Notes under the pieces: generated by a model | The model's input: the letters and a program-made list of their open reading frames with translations, nothing else | The model's database searches: none | What the model was told of the DNA's origin: nothing | Source of the DNA: Candidatus Gastranaerophilales bacterium | Lineage (GTDB): Bacteria; Cyanobacteriota; Vampirovibrionia; Gastranaerophilales; Gastranaerophilaceae | Direction of reading: 5' to 3' | DNA length: 64,000 bases | Assembly (NCBI GenBank): GCA_944323255.1 | Contig: CALURU010000008.1 | Location: 45,345-109,344, forward strand | Part shown: positions 61,569 to 64,000 of the stretch, in pieces | How positions within the stretch are numbered: position 1 is the stretch's first letter | Layout: each line of letters begins with the position of its first letter | Translations under genes and position numbers: made by a program

Positions 61569-62912
61569 ATGGGTATAACAGATTTTTTTATAAACATTTT
61601 TGTAATTTTATTTTTACTTTTTGTTAACGCCTTTTTTGTAGCCGCAGAGTTTTCTTTAGTAAAAGTAAGAAAAACGCGTCTGGAGCAGCTTTCAAATGAA
61701 GGAAATTCTAACGCAAAAAAAGCTTTAAAGCTAGTGAATGATGTTAACAGGATGCTTGCGGCAGCACAATTAGGCGTAACTATTGCAAGTATCGCTTTAG
61801 GTTGGGTTGCAGAATCTACTATTGTTCAAATAATAGAACCTGTAATAAACTTTTTTACAGCATCGCATAGCGTTGTATCTGCACACGTAATTGCAGTTCC
61901 AATATCATTTGTATTGGTAACATATTTTCATGTACTTTTGGGCGAACAGCTCCCTAAATGTATATCATTGAGACACCCAGAAACATTGTCTTTGTTAATA
62001 GCAACACCAATGGATATGTTTATAACAATACTAAAACCTTTTGTGTGGCTTTTGGAAGTTTCTGGTAATAAAATTTTAACAGTATGCCATGCAAATTCTG
62101 AGGATGCTTCACTTGTTCATTCAACGGAAGAGTTGGATATGCTTGTGGATGCAAGCTATAATGAGGGTGTTTTAAATGAAACAGAAGCAGAGATGCTTCA
62201 TAATATGTTTAAATTTTCTGATTTAATGGCTAAGCAGGTAATGATACCGAGAACAGATATGGTTTGCATTCCGAATGATATTTCTTATGAAGAATTAAAT
62301 AAGACTGCTATGGAAAATCAGTATACCAGATATCCTGTTTATGAAGAAAATATTGATAAGATTCTAGGCTTTATTCACGTAAAAGATTTGTATACAATGG
62401 CAATGACAAAAGAAAATTATTCAATTAATAAATTAATAAGACCGCTAATACTGGTTCCCGAGACGATGACTTTGGATAATTTGATTATAGAATTTAAAAA
62501 ACGTCATTGCCAGATTGCAGTCGTAATAGATGAATTTGGCGGAACTTCCGGTCTAATTACACTCGAGGATGTTTTAGAAGAAATTATTGGTGATGTTCAG
62601 GACGAGTTTGATGAGGATGCTGAAGCCGATATTAAAGAGATAGGCGAAAATACATATATAGCAAATGCAATGATGCGTATAGATGAATTTGTTGACTTCT
62701 TTGACCTGAAAGAATCACAGTTTGAAGAGGATGATGTTGATACAATAGCCGGGCTTGTAGTTAAACTTTTAGGTCGAATTGCAGAGGTTGGTGATACTGT
62801 ATCATTTAATGGATTAACTTTTACTGTAAAAGAGATTGATGGTGCCAGAATAACTAAATTACAAATTTATCGTGAACCGGTAGTTGAAGAAGAACCATCA
62901 GAGGAAGCATAA
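61569..62912 (+). CDS. CNNM/CorC-type transporter or hemolysin-family protein with CBS pair
   Basis: 447 residues. An N-terminal DUF21 domain with about four membrane helices spans 5-190 (A-E-F-S-L-V-K-V-R-K-T-R near 27). A CBS pair follows at about 215-340 (V-M-I-P-R-T-D-M-V, F-G-G-T-S-G-L-I-T-L-E-D-V). The CorC/HlyC C-terminal domain is at about 350-435. Family members are linked to magnesium or cobalt efflux; the old hemolysin name is doubtful. The ATG lacks a strong ribosome site. Confidence 0.92.
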   Translation: MGITDFFINIFVILFLLFVNAFFVAAEFSLVKVRKTRLEQLSNEGNSNAKKALKLVNDVNRMLAAAQLGVTIASIALGWVAESTIVQIIEPVINFFTASHSVVSAHVIAVPISFVLVTYFHVLLGEQLPKCISLRHPETLSLLIATPMDMFITILKPFVWLLEVSGNKILTVCHANSEDASLVHSTEELDMLVDASYNEGVLNETEAEMLHNMFKFSDLMAKQVMIPRTDMVCIPNDISYEELNKTAMENQYTRYPVYEENIDKILGFIHVKDLYTMAMTKENYSINKLIRPLILVPETMTLDNLIIEFKKRHCQIAVVIDEFGGTSGLITLEDVLEEIIGDVQDEFDEDAEADIKEIGENTYIANAMMRIDEFVDFFDLKESQFEEDDVDTIAGLVVKLLGRIAEVGDTVSFNGLTFTVKEIDGARITKLQIYREPVVEEEPSEEA

Positions 62913-62985
62913 ATAATATTTTTTGTTAATAATGATTAACCGATAACTAAATAAGGCAGCAGCTCTTGTTTTTGTTTAAAAGTAT

Positions 62986-63016
62986 AACCTACAGAAATAT
63001 AAAATTTCTGTAGGTT
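62986..63016 (-). terminator. Candidate terminator downstream of secA
   Basis: AACCTACAGAAA and TTTCTGTAGGTT form a perfect 12-bp stem with a 7-base loop. On the minus strand ATACTTTT follows, a weak T-tract. It could also serve the plus-strand gene. Confidence 0.55.
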
Positions 63017-63027
63017 ACTTAATTGGC

Positions 63028-63055
63028 GAAGCATAACAATTGCTTGTTATGCTTC
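63028..63055. repeat. Perfect 12-bp inverted repeat containing the secA stop codon
   Basis: GAAGCATAACAA and TTGTTATGCTTC around a 4-base loop. One arm holds the last three secA codons and its TAA. It may protect the mRNA 3' end. Confidence 0.6.
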
Positions 63056-64000
63056 TATATTATCGTCAGATACAAATTGTATTCCAAACTTAGCTCTAAA
63101 TAAGTATTTTACTGTATTACTTTGTATTTCATACATCATTTTGTTGAACAAGTCATATGCTTCTTTTTTGTATTCAATAAGCGGATCCTTTTGACCGTAT
63201 GCACGTAAACCGATACCGTCTTTTAGCATATCAATGTTGTGAAGATGATCTATCCACTGGTTGTCTACTACTCTTAACAAAATATCTCTTTCCAGTGTAC
63301 GCATAATATTGTTTTCTGAAAATAATTCCTGTTTTTGGAAAGAAGGATCATATTGTTCTGAAATTGAATTATAGAAGCCAATGATTTCTTCTTCATGCTC
63401 TTTATAAGCCTTCTGTGCCGCTTCTTTTAAAGAATCATATATTCTTGCATATCTTAGAGCTTTTATATCATCTATTGTAATATATGAAAGTTGAGGAATT
63501 ACAGAATGAAGTTCTTTAATAAGAGTCTGCAAATCTTCCTGAATATATTCTTCCGGGTTCATTTCTGGTGTTATATAACTCTTGAGAAGTCTGTCAATTT
63601 CTTTATCAATCATGTATTCAATATCGCTTCTCAAATCTTTGCCTTCAAGAACCTTTCTTCTTTGTGCATAGAATTTTTCTCTCTGAATATTCATGACATC
63701 ATCATATTGTAAAACACTTTTACGAATATCAAAATGATATGTTTCAACTTTCTTTTGTGCGGATTGAATTTGTCTTGATATAAGTTTGGATTCTATTGCC
63801 ATGTTTTCTTCAACATTAAGCATGTTCATAAGACCAGTAATTTTGTCACCGCCGAAAATTCTCATCAAATTATCTTCAAGTGAGAGGAAAAATCTTGTAG
63901 AACCCGGGTCTCCCTGACGTGCAGCACGACCTCTAAGCTGGTTATCAATTCTTCTGGATTCATGCCTTTCCGTACCTATTACGTGAAGCCCGCCGAGTTC
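63047..64000 (-). CDS. secA: Preprotein translocase ATPase SecA, C-terminal part (5' end outside window)
   Basis: 318 residues are visible; the frame is open to the window edge. At the edge is G-G-L-H-V-I-G-T-E-R-H-E-S-R-R-I-D-N-Q-L-R-G-R, the motif VI region of the second helicase domain, then R-Q-G-D-P-G-S-T-R-F. The helical wing and scaffold follow (V-L-Q-Y-D-D-V-M-N-I-Q-R, W-I-D-H-L-H-N-I-D-M-L-K-D-G-I-G-L-R). It ends soon after, without the C-x-C-x8-C-H/C zinc tail found in many SecA proteins. SecA drives Sec-dependent export. Confidence 0.96.
   Translation of the reverse strand, partial: ELGGLHVIGTERHESRRIDNQLRGRAARQGDPGSTRFFLSLEDNLMRIFGGDKITGLMNMLNVEENMAIESKLISRQIQSAQKKVETYHFDIRKSVLQYDDVMNIQREKFYAQRRKVLEGKDLRSDIEYMIDKEIDRLLKSYITPEMNPEEYIQEDLQTLIKELHSVIPQLSYITIDDIKALRYARIYDSLKEAAQKAYKEHEEEIIGFYNSISEQYDPSFQKQELFSENNIMRTLERDILLRVVDNQWIDHLHNIDMLKDGIGLRAYGQKDPLIEYKKEAYDLFNKMMYEIQSNTVKYLFRAKFGIQFVSDDNIEA

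Noticed and set aside
1..64000. CRISPR arrays, tRNA or rRNA genes, insertion sequences, prophage
   Set aside because: No regular 24-40 bp repeats, no tRNA T-arm motifs in intergenic gaps, no transposase, integrase or phage structural proteins recognised.

Overview
The window is AT-rich and looks like chromosomal DNA of a gut-type non-photosynthetic cyanobacterial relative (Vampirovibrionia/Melainabacteria, most like Gastranaerophilales). The strongest sequence evidence is the RNA polymerase beta-prime subunit, which is encoded by two genes, rpoC1 and rpoC2. The trigger-loop region of rpoC2 carries an insertion of about 650 residues, which is the cyanobacterial arrangement. A DUF3326 protein of the type seen in cyanobacteria, lipid A genes (outer membrane) and a flagellar-type export apparatus agree with this. 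The taxonomic call is inference from memory of these families.

Layout. Positions 1-6.2 kb hold an MgtC fragment, a membrane-anchored TPR protein, a lone peptide-type ABC ATPase, an AI-2E family permease overlapping a radical SAM gene, a small unknown gene and ispF. A minus-strand operon at 6.2-11.2 kb runs dapB-asd-small ORF-rfaE2-lpxD-lpxC-fabZ (lysine/cell wall precursors, then lipid A and heptose). A divergent pair follows at 11.5-15.0 kb: a small protein and a 1001-residue coiled-coil/GLUG-repeat protein with a sigma-28 (FliA)-like promoter. Flagellar/type III export genes fliP, fliQ, fliR, flhB, flhA and a PilZ protein lie at 16.0-28.1 kb. This set is interrupted by a DUF2142 membrane protein and by a three-gene minus-strand operon of large paralogous proteins of unknown function.

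Positions 28.7-38.5 kb hold leuS, rny-ymdB, a PHP phosphoesterase, a prepilin-like protein, a LOG protein, a solitary LuxR-type HTH, upp, an MCE protein, an unknown gene and rnpA. Positions 38.6-49.3 kb form an accessory block: a second gene with a FliA-like promoter; a three-gene operon encoding a TonB-like membrane protein, a very acidic protein with seven copies of a short I-I-D-[FL]-like motif, and a zinc-ribbon/ATPase/helical-repeat protein; a transglycosylase without a signal peptide; and a 630-codon multi-pass membrane protein. Positions 49.5-64 kb are housekeeping: a second solitary LuxR HTH, rpoB-rpoC1-rpoC2, tig, a DUF3326 gene, a CNNM/CorC-type protein and the 3' part of secA.

Most unusual signals: (1) two far-apart genes with nearly identical promoters, each with two TTTGTAAA boxes 10 bp apart, exactly 25 bp to TAAA, then N15 and GCCGTWAW; (2) the paralogous trio inside the export island, whose N-termini share a short signature (M-K/R-I-x-P-V followed by N-F-x-x) partly matched by the 47-49 kb protein, so they may be a family of exported or surface proteins; (3) the three-gene acidic/TonB-like/ATPase operon; (4) a 93-bp ungapped similarity between two distant divergent intergenic regions. 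No tRNA, rRNA, CRISPR array, insertion sequence or prophage was recognised.
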